Of a stretch of DNA of 64,000 nt, positions 1 to 10,822 are shown one piece after another. The notes below the pieces were generated by a model that saw nothing but the letters and a program-made list of their open reading frames with translations, did no database searches and was not told the origin of the DNA. This DNA is from Paramacrobiotus metropolitanus (taxonomy: Eukaryota; Tardigrada; Eutardigrada; Parachela; Macrobiotidae), in contig NW_026570340.1 in the NCBI RefSeq assembly GCF_019649055.1, positions 1-64,000 on the forward strand, given 5' to 3'. How positions within the stretch are numbered: position 1 is the first letter of the stretch; every line of letters starts with the position of its first letter. The translations under genes and the position numbers were made by a program.

Positions 1-574
1 GATCAGCTGGAGAACGGTCGCGGGCATCGCGGATAATCGGCACTTCGGGTAACGGCAAAACGTTAGGTGGCAAACCCGGAAATTCAGCATTCTGCTGCAC
101 CTGAACTGGCAGAATTGCAGCCGGAGGAATAACAACGTTCAAGGCTGGCGGGCCATGTAAATTGACAGCAGGGTCGACACCATGGGGCTGACCTGCAACC
201 ACAGCTCCATTGCCTTGGATCGGATCCTGCGCATGCGGCGCTTGGTTTCCCGGGGGATCAACCTCCATGTCTGGGGCGGCAGCTGCCAGTGGAGCAACTG
301 GGTGAGGATCTCCATCAGGTACTTCAATAATTTCCGGTGCGCCCAGAGGTCGGCCATTACGACGCCAGTGATCGTTTCCGCGACGGAGATTATTGTCTCC
401 AAAATTCCGATGATTTCCTCGGCCGTACGGACGAAAATTGCCACGGAAAGAGCCACGGCCTCCACCCCTTCCTCGGTAATTATAACCGGCATTATTCTGC
501 TGCTGGTTGGAAGAAGAATGAAAGATGGCGTCTACCAACTTATCAAAAGCACGGTTAGGATCAATAGGCGGCAT
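1..574 (-). CDS. RGG-rich gag-like protein, C-terminus beyond window
   Basis: The reading frame runs from an ATG at 574 to the window edge without a stop. Residues about 35-75 are Arg/Gly/Asn/Phe-rich with repeated RG and RGG-type motifs, followed by a long Pro/Ala/Val-rich acidic stretch. RGG boxes bind RNA. The same composition occurs in the gag of the retrotransposon at 22.4-26.5 kb, so this may be the nucleocapsid-like part of another retroelement or an accessory RNA-binding protein. A polypyrimidine tract ending in AG lies just upstream (about 595), so the ATG may instead be internal to an exon. No catalytic domain is visible. Other frames here are open too, but only this one gives a coherent low-complexity composition. 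Confidence 0.55.
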   Translation of the reverse strand, partial: MPPIDPNRAFDKLVDAIFHSSSNQQQNNAGYNYRGRGGGRGSFRGNFRPYGRGNHRNFGDNNLRRGNDHWRRNGRPLGAPEIIEVPDGDPHPVAPLAAAAPDMEVDPPGNQAPHAQDPIQGNGAVVAGQPHGVDPAVNLHGPPALNVVIPPAAILPVQVQQNAEFPGLPPNVLPLPEVPIIRDARDRSPAD

Positions 575-1104
575 GCCCAAACTAGGGAAAACTAATGACC
601 TTTAACGGGAAGGTGAAAGAGGAAAGCGTGAAAATCACTGCCTACACACACTGAAAATCCAACACGCCAAAAAGCCGAAACGAAAATTCCACGATACTGA
701 TTTCTGCACTCTACACGCAGGTAATTTTATACCGTCTGCCAGCGTGAAAATTTAAAATGCGGCAGATTCCACAGGTAAAAGAGGCGACCAATCAGCGCTT
801 CGCGCTATATCCTTTTAATTCAACTTAATCAGGAGATCAGATCAAATCTAGGCACAACGGAAGATTCGGCACTGTGTTTACACACCGACACAGTACATAG
901 AGCGACCAGTTCATTGACTCAGCATGTATAAAATGGAGAAATAAAAATTGAAGAAGATGAGCAGAAAATTCCTCCCCTGCTCCATAATACAGATACGATT
1001 GAAAGTGTAACGACAAGGGAGCAATCAGAATACCAAGCAATGAGACAAATCATACGAACAGTAGCGAAAATAGTATGGTAGATTTAGAGCCACCCACAAA
1101 AGAA
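575..1104. other. Non-coding spacer
   Basis: No convincing ORF, repeat or RNA gene is seen. It may hold the 3' UTR of the gene at 1105-2555 and the 5' region or an intron of the gag-like ORF. Confidence 0.4.
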
Positions 1105-2555
1105 CTACAATTCAGCTGAATACGGCTGCTGCTGACCATAAATTGCCGGCTCCGCAAATTCAGGCGAATCCTCATGAGCAACAGCTGGAACAGGCGGAAC
1201 AGCAGGTACAACTGGCTGCAGAGACGGCAACGGATCTACATCCATCCCTTCCCAGTCCGAGTCATTTTTATCATCAATTTCCATGTCATCTTCCGCTTCA
1301 TCGTCAGCGTTTTCGTCGGCGGACACAGCCGCAGCAGGATCATCACTGTCATCGTCGTCCGATGAAGAAGTGTCGGTCTCAGACGAGGACGATGAAGATA
1401 CCTCTTCGTACTTGCGCTTTTGACCACGAGAGCGAAGGTAATACGGTCCAGCTGAAGTAGATGGTTCAGATTCGGCATCTTTCACACCTGCTGACACAAC
1501 AGCCGCTTGGCGTGAGACCGCATCCGCTCGCTGACGGTTGCCAATTTCTTTAAACAAACCAATAAAAACAGGATTTAAATACAAATATTGCCGTCGAAGT
1601 TCAAGTGCAATCGGCGTAGGCAATCGAGAAGTGAGGGAACAAAGATCAAAACGATGAATTAACGTTCCATTCGGGTATAAAAAGTGGGATAGGTACAATT
1701 CCGAATAGCGGGGATGGAAACGATTAAGGCCGGAAAAATAGGCCTGAGAAATAACAACATCCTGCTCACCGTTCTTGTTGGCCATTACCATTCGTGGAAA
1801 CACTGCTGAGGACGAGCGCTTGCGGGCCGTTTGTTTGGTCTTATACACCGGACGCGGTGCCTTTGGATTGTACGGCACATATAAAATCCCACCACGTTTC
1901 AGATGTTCATCGTCTACATACAGTGAAAGTACAACAATATATGACTGAACAAAAGCAGAATGAGGGTAAGCAATTGCATAAGGGAACCAAACGAATAGAA
2001 GACAAGCTCCGGGAAAGCTACAACATTACGGTAAGGCAACATAACAATACCTCGCTGTGCTCGTACTGACGGAGTTTCAGACGATTGTGGCTCTTCGTCC
2101 GTAAGATCTGGAATGCCCAGTTGTCGTGAGGGGCTACTCTGCTGTTTCGCAGGTTTTTTCGGAGAAGGCTGGCGAATCTCCACGTCAGGATTAGCAGGAA
2201 ACTTGCCACGGCGGTTTCCACGGCTTACCACAGTTGCATCACGGCGGGCGATGGCACGACGCTCACTTTCGCGATAACGACGCCGCAGCGCTGCTGAAAC
2301 TTCTGCTCCACGGCCAGTAGAAGGCTTAGGACTCTTTGGCGCGGCAACACGCCCAGATGGTCCTGCTTGTTGAGCAGAAAACGCTGGCTGCGAGGAAGTA
2401 CGGCGAGAAACTCGTGCTCGAGTCACTCTGCTGGATGTCTGCGCCTCATCACTTTCGGGTGAATATCCAAACGGCAACCCTGCCAACTCTCTGCGTTGTC
2501 GAACAACAGGAACAACAGTCTTACGCGCAGTGGGTTTTCGCGGAGTTGCAGACAT
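1105..2555 (-). CDS. Basic/acidic disordered protein, two exons
   Basis: Exon 1 is 2555-2051 and exon 2 is 1913-1105. The donor GAG|GTATTG and acceptor TGTAG|ACG join in phase 1 and give 437 aa. The start is the ATG of MSATPRKP; the open frame further upstream is hydrophobic and looks like UTR. Residues 1-165 are Arg/Lys/Ser/Pro-rich and disordered. The middle (about 180-260) has an ordered-looking stretch (LNRFHPRYSELYLSHFLYP). Then come an RSRGQKRKYEE basic cluster and a long Ser/Asp/Glu tract (about 310-390). Basic clusters plus an acidic tail suggest a nuclear or nucleic-acid-associated protein, by inference only. No family was recognised. It is transcribed divergently from the gene starting at 3152, about 600 bp away. 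Confidence 0.6.
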
Positions 2556-3151
2556 CTTTAAACTGATAAATATGACTACAATAGAAAATGTCCAACAAGG
2601 GGAGAAATGAATCAAGTATACGTAAGACCAAAAAACCACAACAAAATAAATAGTTAACTACAGTGCGGTTAATACGGCACCGACACCGGGAATTAAAGAT
2701 ACAGGTGATCCGTCAGACAGCGGTTGACAGGCGACAAGCCGAATTTCACCAAGTTTCTAACACTTAATTCGTCTACGCTGGACAAAAGTCTCCATTGATT
2801 TATCGACAAAGGGTTTGTAAAATGAAAGTATAAAAACTAGAATTTTTCCCCAATATACATCTGCAGCGCGTAACAAATAGTTAAAAACACAAACGTAAGG
2901 AGAAAACACGCGGCTGGGAAATATTCGGAACATAGACCGGAAACTGCATAGTTTCCGCTCCAACTGACACCTCGGAGTGGCTGACAAGCGACGGAATGCC
3001 GCATCGTGAGCACAGGAAATATCAGCTGTTCACTCATAACACTAAAAACGAAGAACCCCACAATATCTTATTCTTCTGTGGTGACGGTTTCCTTTGTTTT
3101 ATTTCTGTTCTTTCTTTATTTTATTTCGTATTTTAACCAACTTATCTTATA
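2556..3151. promoter_or_regulatory. Divergent intergenic region
   Basis: This 596-bp gap separates two start codons on opposite strands and presumably carries both promoters. The end next to the plus-strand gene is T-rich (3070-3150). No clear TATA box or repeat was identified. Confidence 0.35.
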
Positions 3152-4530
3152 ATGTCTGGGCAGCCCGGAGAACCATCAGCAGAGACAGATGCGATCGAGC
3201 ATGCTCGGTATTGGAAAGAGCGCACACGGGAATCTGTGCAGTTAGCCATGGATGCACCTTTGACGGAGAACGAAACCGCTAAAAGCCGACGACAGCTGGC
3301 GATGCATACGGCCGCACATGCCTGCATTCTCGAGGCGGATATCACTGGCTTTTACGTGGATATTGCGGCTATTAAGGAGTTCGTACATGATATGCACACG
3401 GACTTCACTGCGGATCGCGTTGAAGTATTTTTGGAGGACGCCATTAACGCTGGAATTTTACTGAAGAAGATGGCGCGCGACGGACGCTTCGTGCTAGAAG
3501 TCGCTGAAGAAGTGTATCGAAGCCGTAAGGTGAAACTGGTGGATACTTACAGCAAACTTCGCTGCATGATCCGAGCCATCCTCTATCACGGACGATACGC
3601 CATGAGCCGGCCGGAAATTCAGCAATGGGCTACCGGGACAAACGATCTACAGCTTGAAAACTACGAGTACTGGTTCAACCGCGGCCTACATCGGCTCTTG
3701 GAAAAGAAACAGATTGTGATGGTCTATGGAAATCTGTATGTCCACAGCTGCATTGACTTGTGGCTGCGCAGTATTCGCGGTTGTTGTCTGTGCGACACTC
3801 TGGCTCAAACAATCAGTAAGTTTGCAAAATTACGAATATCGATACCAAGGCATTGTGCCTACACTTGCTTACAAGTTTGCAGTAGTGTTAGTCATTTGTA
3901 CCGCCGCAACTGCACCTGCTCTTTTCTTCGATATAATGATTCGTATAATTTACAGATGTGAAAACGGCAACACTAAAGATCGAAAAGAATGGAAAAGAAA
4001 TGGAACAGCATGTGACCGACGCCAGCTTCGGCTATGTTGGCGAGGACGTCGAATTAATCGTGGATGGAGTCATGGAGCGTTTGGAGGCCATCGAGCCAGC
4101 GAAGAACAACACTATCGGAACCAACATGCTTGTTCGTTCCAGTAAGGATGCTCGGATCAAGCAGGAGCCAATTATCACGTTGAGTCAATTGAAAGAAATG
4201 AATGCTCGTCCGCGATATGTGACATGCAAAAAGAACGAACAACGTGACAAAACCCAGAAAAATAACCGTGACGCAGCAAAAGCTAAAAAAGCGAACGCCA
4301 AGGCTGAAAAACCGGGCGACGACAAAACGGTTAACAACATTAAAGACATCGATGAACTGCTGAAGATGGTGGAGAGCGAACAGGTCATCATGAAGAACTG
4401 TAAGGCACTGGTGAACACCTTAAAGGCGCGTGTGTACACCGATACCAATCACGTGAAGTATGTACGGGAGGCTTTGGAACAACGCATGGCCAACATCAAC
4501 AATGCCAAGGAAAGCGTGGATTTAGATTAG
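3152..4530 (+). CDS. Protein with two winged-helix-like domains
   Basis: Exon 1 is 3152-3815 and exon 2 is 3956-4530. The donor ATCA|GTAAGT and acceptor TTTACAG|ATG join in phase 1, giving 412 aa. Residues about 60-115 (core FLEDAINAGILLKKM then GRFVL) and 135-200 (core NRGLHRLLEKKQIVMVYGN) both follow the helix-helix-helix-wing pattern of winged-helix domains. The second resembles linker-histone H15 folds; this is pattern recognition, not a search. The C-terminal third is Lys/Ala/Asn-rich and helical (QKNNRDAAKAKKANAKAEK), ending in a coiled-coil-like segment. A DNA- or chromatin-binding role is the simplest inference. The neighbouring divergent gene also encodes a highly charged protein. 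Confidence 0.65.
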
Positions 4531-4900
4531 ATTCTGGCGTTTTATACATCTCTGGCGGCTGTCTAAATAATTTGTTGATAATTCAGCCGGTTCTCCTATA
4601 TCCTGGTTGTATTTTACTTTTGGATCTGAGTTTAATTTTATTGACTTCGGGATTAATGCTCGTGTAATTCCTAATCTCCTTGTCCGTACAGATCTCGTCA
4701 TTTGAGTTTTAACACAGATTTTGATAAAAAAGGAATAACTGCTGCGCATGATGATATTATGGAACTCAACCGCAGGCATTGTGGACGATCAGACCATAGT
4801 ACACCGATAGGAAAAGCTGTAAATTCCAACCAGTTGATTTAATGTGCACACTAATTTAATTTCCAAAAATACGGGACATCCACGTAGATCAGCATCAACA
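4531..4900. other. Non-coding spacer
   Basis: This lies between the winged-helix-like gene and the tRNA-like array. Nothing recognisable is seen. Confidence 0.4.
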
Positions 4901-4906
4901 AAGACC

Positions 4907-5019
4907 AAAAAGAGATAAAAGGAAATTTTCTAAGAAACAAAATTGGTCTTAATGCGGAATTGAACCTGGGGTCTAGCTGCACAGCTGCATCCTGTTCTTG
5001 CCACTACGCCAGCGTGACT
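4907..5019 (-). ncRNA. tRNA-like Pol III unit 1
   Basis: A box TGGCGTAGTGGC at 5011-5000, B box GGTTCAATTCC at 4966-4956, TTTTT at 4911-4907. This is the most tRNA-like A box of the set, but the acceptor ends are not complementary. Confidence 0.5.
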
Positions 5020-5346
5020 ACGCACATTTCCGATCAATTATTTAACATCGGAAGCGCCACATGTATGTACGTTCCATTATTATACAAAAATATAGAGGCG
5101 AAAAAAAAAGAGCTCTAACCATGCAACATGCAACCTGAGATTATCAAAGAGGTAGTAATTGTAATGAATGGCCATCATTCTCAGCCATCGTACTACGAAG
5201 TCATTCGATTGCAAGTGAACAAACGAACACACGCACTGTCACTTCAATGATAAATGCATTTGTGCGCCGCTCGTACAATTTAATTCTGAATCTCCAGGGA
5301 CTACTGTCAGTACTTTTCCAAGGCGATTATAAAAATATAAGACAAG

Positions 5347-5461
5347 AAAAATAACTTTTCCAGAAAATGCAAATCGATAGTGAGGGATTTGAACCCGAAA
5401 CCTTTTAGTTTCCCCGTTACTGTAGTTCAACGGTGCAAAGCACTACACTACAACATTCTAC
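5347..5461 (-). ncRNA. tRNA-like Pol III unit 2
   Basis: A box TGTAGTGTAGTGC at 5452-5440, B box GGGTTCAAATCC at 5396-5384, TTTTT at 5351-5347. Confidence 0.5.
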
Positions 5462-5557
5462 GACGGTAACTTTTAAGTTGCTCAACGGAAACGATCGCAA
5501 AATTATCTTTGACAATGTCAACACATTATTCCCCATTACCATAAAAATAAAAACCCG

Positions 5558-5668
5558 AAAAAGAAGGTTTTCAAAACTCGCAGCTTAACTTTGGGGCCTT
5601 GAACTCTAGACCTGTGAAGCAGTTGGTAAACGAGAATTCCCGGTCTAGCCACTACGCTACGGGGTGCT
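5558..5668 (-). ncRNA. tRNA-like Pol III unit 3
   Basis: A box TAGCGTAGTGGC at 5659-5648, B box GAGTTCAAGGCC at about 5606-5594, TTTTT inside CTTCTTTTTCGGG at 5562-5558. Confidence 0.45.
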
Positions 5669-6107
5669 CTACGTAAAAGCCCAGTTAACTTTGACACCGG
5701 AAACGCTATGTCGTGTATAAAATAAATGTCGTGTATAAAATAAATGTGTATAAAATAAAATCGAGCGTCAAGGGGCTAAGTTCAGTATTCAGGCACAAAA
5801 AATACCGAAAAATGTGGTTTGTAAGTACAAATTTCAAGCATTTCTATTGAAAAGCATGGAGTAGCTCCTTCTTGTGACTCTGCAAGTGAGCCGCTATACT
5901 ACAAATGCTTCACTACAAGTGGACCCGAGATTTCGGTAAGTAATTTCCTTGATTATTTACTCGGCCACCACACTACGAAATCATCCAACAGAATACCACA
6001 GCATAAGACCCACTTGATTTTATGAAACCGCACGTTTGTAACAGTCACGGGATTTAAATTACGACTGCCAAGATCTTAGATAAGGCAAGAATAAAAATAT
6101 AAAAACC

Positions 6108-6222
6108 AAAAAGTGAGTTCTATAAAATTGCAAACTAATTTTAGCCGGGTTTCGAACCTGAAACCTTCAAATTTGCCCATTGTTGTAGTTCAACAGTGTA
6201 GAGCACTATACTACATGATCGT
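6108..6222 (-). ncRNA. tRNA-like Pol III unit 4
   Basis: A box TGTAGTATAGTGC at 6215-6203, B box GGTTCGAAACCC at 6158-6147, TTTTT at 6112-6108. The B box is close to the tRNA consensus. Confidence 0.5.
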
Positions 6223-6320
6223 ACGGTGTTAGTTTTAAATTCTTTCATCGGAAAAGATCATAGAATTACGTTCATCATAGGCGACGCATTTGTGGGTGTC
6301 ATTGTAAAAATGTGAAACCC

Positions 6321-6432
6321 AAAAAGAAGGTTTTGAAAATATGCGATTTAATTTTGGGGATTTGAACTCTAGACCTTGACACAGCTGATTAGCGTGGATT
6401 GTCGGTCTAACCACTACACCGCGGATTATTCT
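6321..6432 (-). ncRNA. tRNA-like Pol III unit 5
   Basis: A box GGTGTAGTGGTTAGACC at about 6422-6406, B box GAGTTCAAATCCCC at 6369-6356, TTTTT inside CCTTCTTTTTGGG at 6325-6321. Confidence 0.5.
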
Positions 6433-6596
6433 ACACCGGGAGTAGTTTAAACGAGACACCGGAAGCACCATGCATTATAACAATATAGCCGTTCAAGATT
6501 GTAAGGTCCGATACACCCGCTCATCCATTGTAACGATAATATTCAAACCGGCAACACCAGAACATTGATATATTAGACTACAATAATATAATATCG

Positions 6597-6708
6597 AAAA
6601 AGAAGGTGTGGCAAAATGTGCATTAATTATGGGGGTTTGAACCCAAAGCCTTAAGTTAACCGGGTGGTTGCAGAGATTTGCCACTCAACCACTACACTAC
6701 GAAATCTT
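6597..6708 (-). ncRNA. tRNA-like Pol III unit 6
   Basis: A box GTAGTGTAGTGGTTGAG around 6701-6685, B box GGGTTCAAACCCC at 6644-6632, TTTTT inside CTTCTTTTTCG at 6601-6597. Confidence 0.5.
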
Positions 6709-6836
6709 TCAACGAAAACGACATAAGCAATACGCTAGGGATTGTAGATTTGTGTGTTGCTCGTGAATGACTCAAATAAAACTGGTGTCACAACACAGAA
6801 TACAAAAAAAATACACGTTTGAAGGATATAAACCCG

Positions 6837-6950
6837 AAAAAGAAGGTTTATGAGAATGCTTTTATTATTATTGTAGGTTAGAACCCCGGACCTAGCAGAG
6901 AGTCGCCTAGTATTGTTCTCCTGTCTAGTCCACTACGCCACACAAGGCAT
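6837..6950 (-). ncRNA. tRNA-like Pol III unit 7
   Basis: A box GTGGCGTAGTGGACTAG around 6941-6925, B box GGGGTTCTAACC at 6887-6876, TTTTT inside CTTCTTTTTCGGG at 6841-6837. Confidence 0.45.
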
Positions 6951-7096
6951 CGACAAAAACTATTGTCATGCAATATCGTACAGTTAACACCGCTAGAGTT
7001 TCACTTTTGTAGCGATCGTTCTCAAAGTAGAATAAGCCATACTTCACATTATTTAATCCAGTGTCCTAAAATATGAAAGCATAAAATAATAAAACC

Positions 7097-7198
7097 AAAA
7101 AGGAAAGTGTATTTACAAAATCGCGTTTTTATATGGATTAGAACCTCCGACCAGCACGAAGCGAGTAACGGGAGTCACTACTACACCAGCGGGGTCGT
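7097..7198 (-). ncRNA. tRNA-like Pol III unit 8
   Basis: A box GCTGGTGTAGTAGTG around 7190-7176, B box GGAGGTTCTAATCC at 7148-7135, TTTTT at 7101-7097. This is the most diverged unit. Confidence 0.4.
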
Positions 7199-7199
7199 T

Positions 7200-7686
7200 C
7201 TACGCAATATTAAGATAAACGGTAGCGCCAAAGCGTGCTGTTGTGGACGTCGAGCAATGCATAATCTGTGTGTAGGTTGCCCGCTACAGAATGTAAAATG
7301 TGCGAACCAACAGCGGAATCGGCAACTACGTAAACATTATTATATTCGCACACCACACAATAATCAAACATTCGAACGAACGGAAAAAGAAAACGCAAGA
7401 ACCATGTTGTTATCCGCACGGAAAACAGCACAGCAAAACTCCCAAACAAAACTAAAATCATCATAACCCTACAACGAACCAGGAGATAAAATTGTGAACG
7501 AGACTCGGAAAATGTGAGATCGCAAAAGGACTATGCTGCCGAGCCGCAACTGAGCCGCAAAACTAACATCAAGCTATCAGAACAAGTGCGTTCTACAAAC
7601 CCAAAGAAAGACATCCGACTAAATACTATACATTGGAGCAACGCAAGGAAGGCTCCATTCGAGGGCTCCATTGAGTCGATCCAACA
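7200..7686. other. Non-coding spacer
   Basis: Open frames on both strands lack coding character. Nothing is supported. Confidence 0.35.
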
Positions 7687-7869
7687 CTACGGATTTTTCA
7701 ACGGAAGCTTGGAAACAGCCTCCTTCACGGCAATCCTCTTCCTCTCGAAGCGGTGCTGGGCTTCAGTGCGTTGAGCCATTTTCTGCGCGACAGATGCTGT
7801 CCATTCCGAAACACGGGTTTCCAGCGCCTGTTTGGCCGCTTCCTTTCGTTCACGTGCAGGAGGAGTCAT
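7687..7869 (-). CDS. Small basic helical ORF (60 aa)
   Basis: The start is the ATG of MTPPARERKEAAKQALE. The 60-residue product is Lys/Arg/Glu/Ala-rich, predicted helical, and ends in a TAG. No splice donor was needed to reach the stop. Composition resembles the neighbouring unrecognised genes on the same strand. It could be a complete small gene or one exon of a larger one. No family is known to me. Confidence 0.35.
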   Translation of the reverse strand: MTPPARERKEAAKQALETRVSEWTASVAQKMAQRTEAQHRFERKRIAVKEAVSKLPLKNP

Positions 7870-8316
7870 AGTGAACGAAGCTGTCACAGCGATAACAATA
7901 ACACGGGACAAGAACTTGTCCCAGAGTAATAAGTGCAAAGATAAGGGAACAAGTGCTGGGATATATTCAGTATGAGAAAAGGTGTAGTGCAGTGACAACT
8001 ACCGTACGCGAATCTACGGCAGAGTGCGTATATAGCAGAAAGTGCAACAACACTTTCCGACCCTGTCAGCGTGTTCAGTAGAGTGAGTATATTAAGATAA
8101 TATACACGCATGAAATTAGGTTTATAAAGTTGCACTCACGATATCATTTTGATTTTTAATTCCTTTTTGTTTTGAAACTTATAAAGTTACTACGGAATAG
8201 GCGAAATCATTTGACCACTACAAGATACAAAAAGACAAGCCATAACAATGCAGCTTGATCACAACGATAAAGAAAGAGCATCACGCATTTAAACATTAAA
8301 AGTGCAGCGTCACTAC
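7870..8316. other. Non-coding spacer
   Basis: This would contain the upstream region of the 60-aa ORF. No repeat or gene is seen. Confidence 0.35.
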
Positions 8317-8851
8317 CAGAGGTTGCCCATCTCCATTTTAATACGGGAATGGATCCCATTTTTTCCCCATTTTCCATTTTTCCATACTAAAATGGTATGG
8401 ATGGGAAAATTGCATTTATGGATGGAGATGGATGGGGAAAACAAAGAAATGGGGCGGAAATGGGAAATTTAGAAAATATGATAAAAATAACGAATTAATA
8501 GATTTTTACAACAATTTTCGTTGTCCAAATTCGCAAAAACTATCGACAGCTTCGCGCTTCGCGCGAAATTGTAATCCCTTGAATTAATTTTTAAATGGTA
8601 TGACCGAAAAACGTTCGGCAAAAACAGCGCTGAATTTACGCTTCGCCTGAATAGCTGATTGTGAACAAGGTGTTCCGCAACTCGGTTTTTGCTTGTACGC
8701 TTTAATTTTATTTTTAAAAAATGGGCCGCTGAAATGGGGGCGGAAGAAAATGGGTCCGATCCAAAAATTATGGAGCGGGAATGGGTGGTAAAAACTGTAA
8801 GAAAATGGGGTATGGATGGGATATGGAAAAAGCAGAAATGGGCAACCTCTG
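8317..8851. mobile_element. hAT-like non-autonomous element, degraded
   Basis: Terminal inverted repeats CAGAGGTTGCCCAT at both ends fit the hAT end consensus (YARNG). TCACTAC flanks both ends, with about four extra bases at the right, so the 8-bp target duplication is imperfect. The interior is full of ATGG/GGGAAAATGG-type subterminal repeats. No transposase is present. Confidence 0.55.
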
Positions 8852-8999
8852 GGACTCACTACCTTTATACACGTCAAAGATGCCACATCCGGAGATCAAC
8901 TAAACACGCAGAGAAAGAACGGCAGGAATTTAAAGAGAAAAGGCCTGTACCATTTAAATCTTAAGCCGTTCAAAAAGTGCAGACAGGCGGCGATCCTCT

Positions 9000-9731
9000 T
9001 CACTTCCAGTAATTATAAGGAATTCCGCGCAAGGAGTGACGCTGCACAACGATGTGCTTACGCTTTTTCTTCTTCGGTGATTCTGGGATCGGAGGCTTCA
9101 CGTTTACCCAGAGCATCTCTACTGGCAAAATCTTAGTAGGGTCCAGCATATGGGCCTTCTCATTCCACCAGTCAGCGAAATCTGGATCCGGGCCTTTCCA
9201 ATCATCTAGGTTGCCAGATCCCCACAATTTCGGGACAGGTTCATCATCAATGGTCCACAAGATACGGCCACAAGAGCCTGGGCCGTTATTATTGCACTCG
9301 ACACAACAGCGTTCCTCCTCCAGAATACGGTTGTTCTCTTCGATTCGACGCCTACGACGCGTACGGGGAGATTCTGGCTTAGGAGGCATCGGCGGAAGGC
9401 CCAAATCTTTACGGATGCGATCTGCTGCAGCGCGAACCACCAAAGTATCAGGTCCAGGCCAAATTCCACGACGGACGTAGTAAAACTCTGTCTGATCCGC
9501 ACGGATCTCATCCTCCGCGTAATTAACCAACATTTCATACCTTTCAGGGTTTTCTACTATAATACACATAAAAGAGGGTTTCATCATTAAACAAGTATGA
9601 AATCCTCGGGAACCGAGAGATAGGGTGTATGTCAACACCAGGCACTTACAACGTAGTTTCTCCGCATACTCATCCGAAATAATGCGGCCGAAGCTACCTT
9701 TGAAGCTAAAGGTGCCTTTAAAAGAATCCAT
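9000..9731 (-). CDS. 212-aa protein with Cys cluster and basic tail, two exons
   Basis: Exon 1 is 9731-9650 (start MDSFKGTF) and exon 2 is 9556-9000. The donor CGTT|GTAAGT and acceptor TATAG|TAG join in phase 1. Features in order: a short N-terminal exon, a Pro-rich linker followed by TRRRRR (about residues 90-105), a Cys cluster (CCVEC then C about 8 residues on), a Trp/Asp/Pro-rich segment (DDWKGPDPDFADWW) and a basic SPKKKKRKH motif near the C-terminus that could act as a nuclear localisation signal. I do not recognise the family. It lies on the same strand as the ORFs at 10352-11115 and the retrotransposon upstream. Confidence 0.6.
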   Translation of the reverse strand: MDSFKGTFSFKGSFGRIISDEYAEKLRCKCLVLTYTLSLGSRGFHTCLMMKPSFMCIIVENPERYEMLVNYAEDEIRADQTEFYYVRRGIWPGPDTLVVRAAADRIRKDLGLPPMPPKPESPRTRRRRRIEENNRILEEERCCVECNNNGPGSCGRILWTIDDEPVPKLWGSGNLDDWKGPDPDFADWWNEKAHMLDPTKILPVEMLWVNVKPPIPESPKKKKRKHIVVQRHSLRGIPYNYWK

Positions 9732-10351
9732 CTTTAAAACACAACGGCGTAGATATACGGATATAAGTTTAACCCAAGGAATGAAGATTTTAAACTTAGA
9801 GAACCAAGAAAAAGTCGAAAAGACAAGTCTGTGCAGGAAAACTGCTGACACACACTACGGACAAACCGGAAACAGCTGTGTAACCCCAAGCTGCCACTGC
9901 CCTAACATTTTAGCTACAGTCGGGCGGTTGGAACAACGACTGTCATTTTCTGCGTGCTATTGCATGAAATTTTGAGTTTCTTAGGAAATTCTGGAATGCT
10001 TTTCGTTTTCCGTAATATCTGTGATATTTTCATGAAGTTAGTTTCGATTATAAAGCTGAACTAGATATTTGTTTCATCTGTATAATTTATCATGGGGGAA
10101 TGGAAACGCAGCCCTTATTTTCCTGCAGTATTACGGTAAGCGAGGCAAATACAGTATAGTTTATACACCGTAACACAATGCCAAAGGCTAATTGTAAAAA
10201 CTAAAACAGAAGGTTCTGTACAGGAATTTAAAACTAAAGGAAACTATTTCGGCCAGTAAAATAACGATACTTAAAATAGGAAAAACATAGCGCAGAAAAA
10301 TCATAGAACATAGGAGGCAACTTTGTACACTGTACAGATTTACAGAGGATT
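9732..10351. other. Non-coding spacer
   Basis: AT-rich sequence with no supported feature. It probably carries the promoter of the 212-aa gene. Confidence 0.4.
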
Positions 10352-10822
10352 TTATACCGCAGCGCCCATATCGTCATCATCATCTCGGCCGGGATGATGG
10401 CGTTTAGCGATCAAGTCGTCCAATTTGCTCGGGCCACGTTTCTCTTGTCCCTTCGTCAGCCAACGAACTTGCTGCAGGTAATCCGAACGACGGTGGGCTG
10501 AGTGCCAGCGTTCTTCAGCCTCTAATTGCAACTCAAAGTCAATATTCGAGACGGGATCGTTGGCATGTTGATTGTAGACATCCACGAGTGTGACGACAGC
10601 ACCGCGATCACCAAGTTCACCCGGGGCATAGTCCAACGCCGTAAGGAACTCGACAGGATTGCGCACAACATTGATGCCGTAATTCCGACGAAGTTCGCAG
10701 ACAATCTGCCCAATGAGCCATCCTTGACGGAAATCCACCCGCAGGTAACGAAGTAAAGCATAATGTGCATCCTTTGACAGATCCAAGGTGTGGACGAAGC
10801 GGTTATACTTGTCCAGCGTCAT
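10352..10822 (-). CDS. 156-aa helical ORF ending in an Asp run
   Basis: The frame starts at ATG (MTLDKYNRF) and ends with a DDDDDMGAAV tail. The body (residues 1-110) looks folded and helical. It contains LSKDAHYALLRYLRVDFRQG and LRRNYGINVVRNP, then a charged RWH/RRSD segment. No family is recognised. Its ATG overlaps the TGA of the preceding ORF as ATGA, so translation may be coupled, or the two frames may be one gene joined by splicing or frameshifting. Confidence 0.5.
   Translation of the reverse strand: MTLDKYNRFVHTLDLSKDAHYALLRYLRVDFRQGWLIGQIVCELRRNYGINVVRNPVEFLTALDYAPGELGDRGAVVTLVDVYNQHANDPVSNIDFELQLEAEERWHSAHRRSDYLQQVRWLTKGQEKRGPSKLDDLIAKRHHPGRDDDDDMGAAV

Larger units (their letters stand above)
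4900..7200 (-). repeat. Array of eight tRNA-like Pol III units
   Basis: At least eight units, all on the minus strand, share an internal A box (TAGTG-type) and, about 35-50 nt later, a B box (GGTTCAANTCC-type). About 30-45 nt further on comes a run of five T, in most units inside a conserved CTTCTTTTTCGGG-like motif. The T-arm and acceptor stems do not pair well, so they are not functional tRNAs. Retained promoter boxes plus a terminator suggest short Pol III transcripts of about 100-115 nt, or SINE-like units amplified locally. B-box spacing is irregular (about 210-550 bp). Degenerate A-box remnants at 5880-5905 and 5958-5975 suggest two further decayed units. Confidence 0.6.

Noticed and set aside
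4949-7198. Functional tRNA genes
   Set aside because: Acceptor and T stems do not pair; only internal promoter boxes and terminators are kept.
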